Origin: Spirochaetia bacterium
GTDB taxonomy: Bacteria; Spirochaetota; Leptospiria; Turneriellales; JAOUOS01
Direction of reading: 5' to 3'
Length of the DNA stretch: 44,266 bases
NCBI GenBank assembly: GCA_029880285.1
Contig: JAOUOS010000025.1
Span: 1-44,266, forward strand
The position numbers and the translations under genes are program-made. The notes below the pieces were generated by a model. It saw nothing but the letters and a program-made list of their open reading frames with translations, was not told the origin of the DNA and ran no database searches. Below, piece after piece: positions 44,142 through 44,266 of the stretch (within the stretch, counting starts at the first letter, position 1; every line of letters starts with the position of its first letter).

Positions 44142-44266
44142 ATGGAAAAGATAGGGATGATGGTACCCCCCTGAAGCGATTGAAACGTCACAAACAGTTT
44201 GGCAATTTAGGAATATTTTTACCTATAGACTTAAAAAACTTATTGGAGGTTATTGAAGAATTAATT
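44142..44266 (+). other. Possible broken or partial gene start at the window edge
   Basis: An ATG at 44142 opens MEKIGMMVPP and then meets TGA directly after six C residues (44166-44171). In the -1 frame, which is open to the window end, the sequence continues LKRLKRHKQFGNLG then IFLPIDLKNLLEVIEELI. Joined across the C run, this looks like a plausible N-terminus. A TTG inside the second frame is another possible start. No clear ribosome site is present. It is unrecognised and too short to judge. Confidence 0.25.

Overview
The window is AT-rich and gene-dense. Its genes fit a free-living bacterium with an outer membrane and probably an anaerobic or respiratory-flexible lifestyle: a sedoheptulose-phosphate isomerase (GmhA), lipoprotein signal peptides, a bactofilin with a LysM/M23 peptidase, an eight-heme c-type cytochrome, a giant 2-hydroxyacyl-CoA dehydratase activase fusion, and many chemotaxis and c-di-GMP type regulators. 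A spirochaete or another deeply branching Gram-negative lineage is my best guess, but no single gene proves the phylum.

Positions 1-5950 look accessory. All genes there lie on the minus strand: an ABC exporter pair, a TetR regulator with an alpha/beta hydrolase, a Na+/Ca2+ exchanger family protein and an ankyrin-repeat lipoprotein. GC-richer structured repeats (1-136, 1971-2145, 4915-5112) separate them. These share the motif GACATCTGATAAC and inverted AAC...GTT boundaries, so they resemble integron attC sites or MITE/REP elements. A related element lies between polA and secA (39943-40075).

From 5990 the window reads as core genome. First come a split APH-like/P-loop kinase pair, then bactofilin, LysM-M23 peptidase and a NeuB-family synthase (envelope shape and surface sugars). 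Next are gmhA, a tRNA-Val lying 8 nt before thrS, a YgiQ radical SAM protein, the 1434-residue activase/dehydratase fusion and an orphan peptide-binding lipoprotein. Positions 21185-23765 hold a HAMP-only membrane protein translationally coupled to a TauE/SafE exporter, an ArsR regulator with candidate sulfur-sensing cysteines, and a Sua5/YrdC protein.

Positions 23782-28320 (minus strand) hold two coupled exported proteins of unknown function, a chemoreceptor without a periplasmic domain, the frameshifted remnant of a histidine kinase, a receiver-GGDEF protein and a small acidic exported protein with a strong terminator. Positions 28512-32564 hold a methyltransferase/ATP-grasp fusion, CorA and a glutathione-synthetase-like ATP-grasp enzyme. 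Positions 32812-36030 form a tightly overlapping signalling operon: a soluble histidine kinase, a receiver-HDOD protein and a receiver fused to a catalytically degraded HD-GYP-like domain.

The right end holds polA-panC (minus strand), secA with a lone receiver protein (plus strand), a bidirectional terminator and the octaheme cytochrome. The last 110 bases contain a possible gene start broken at a C6 run. No CRISPR array, rRNA gene, insertion sequence or integrase gene was seen.
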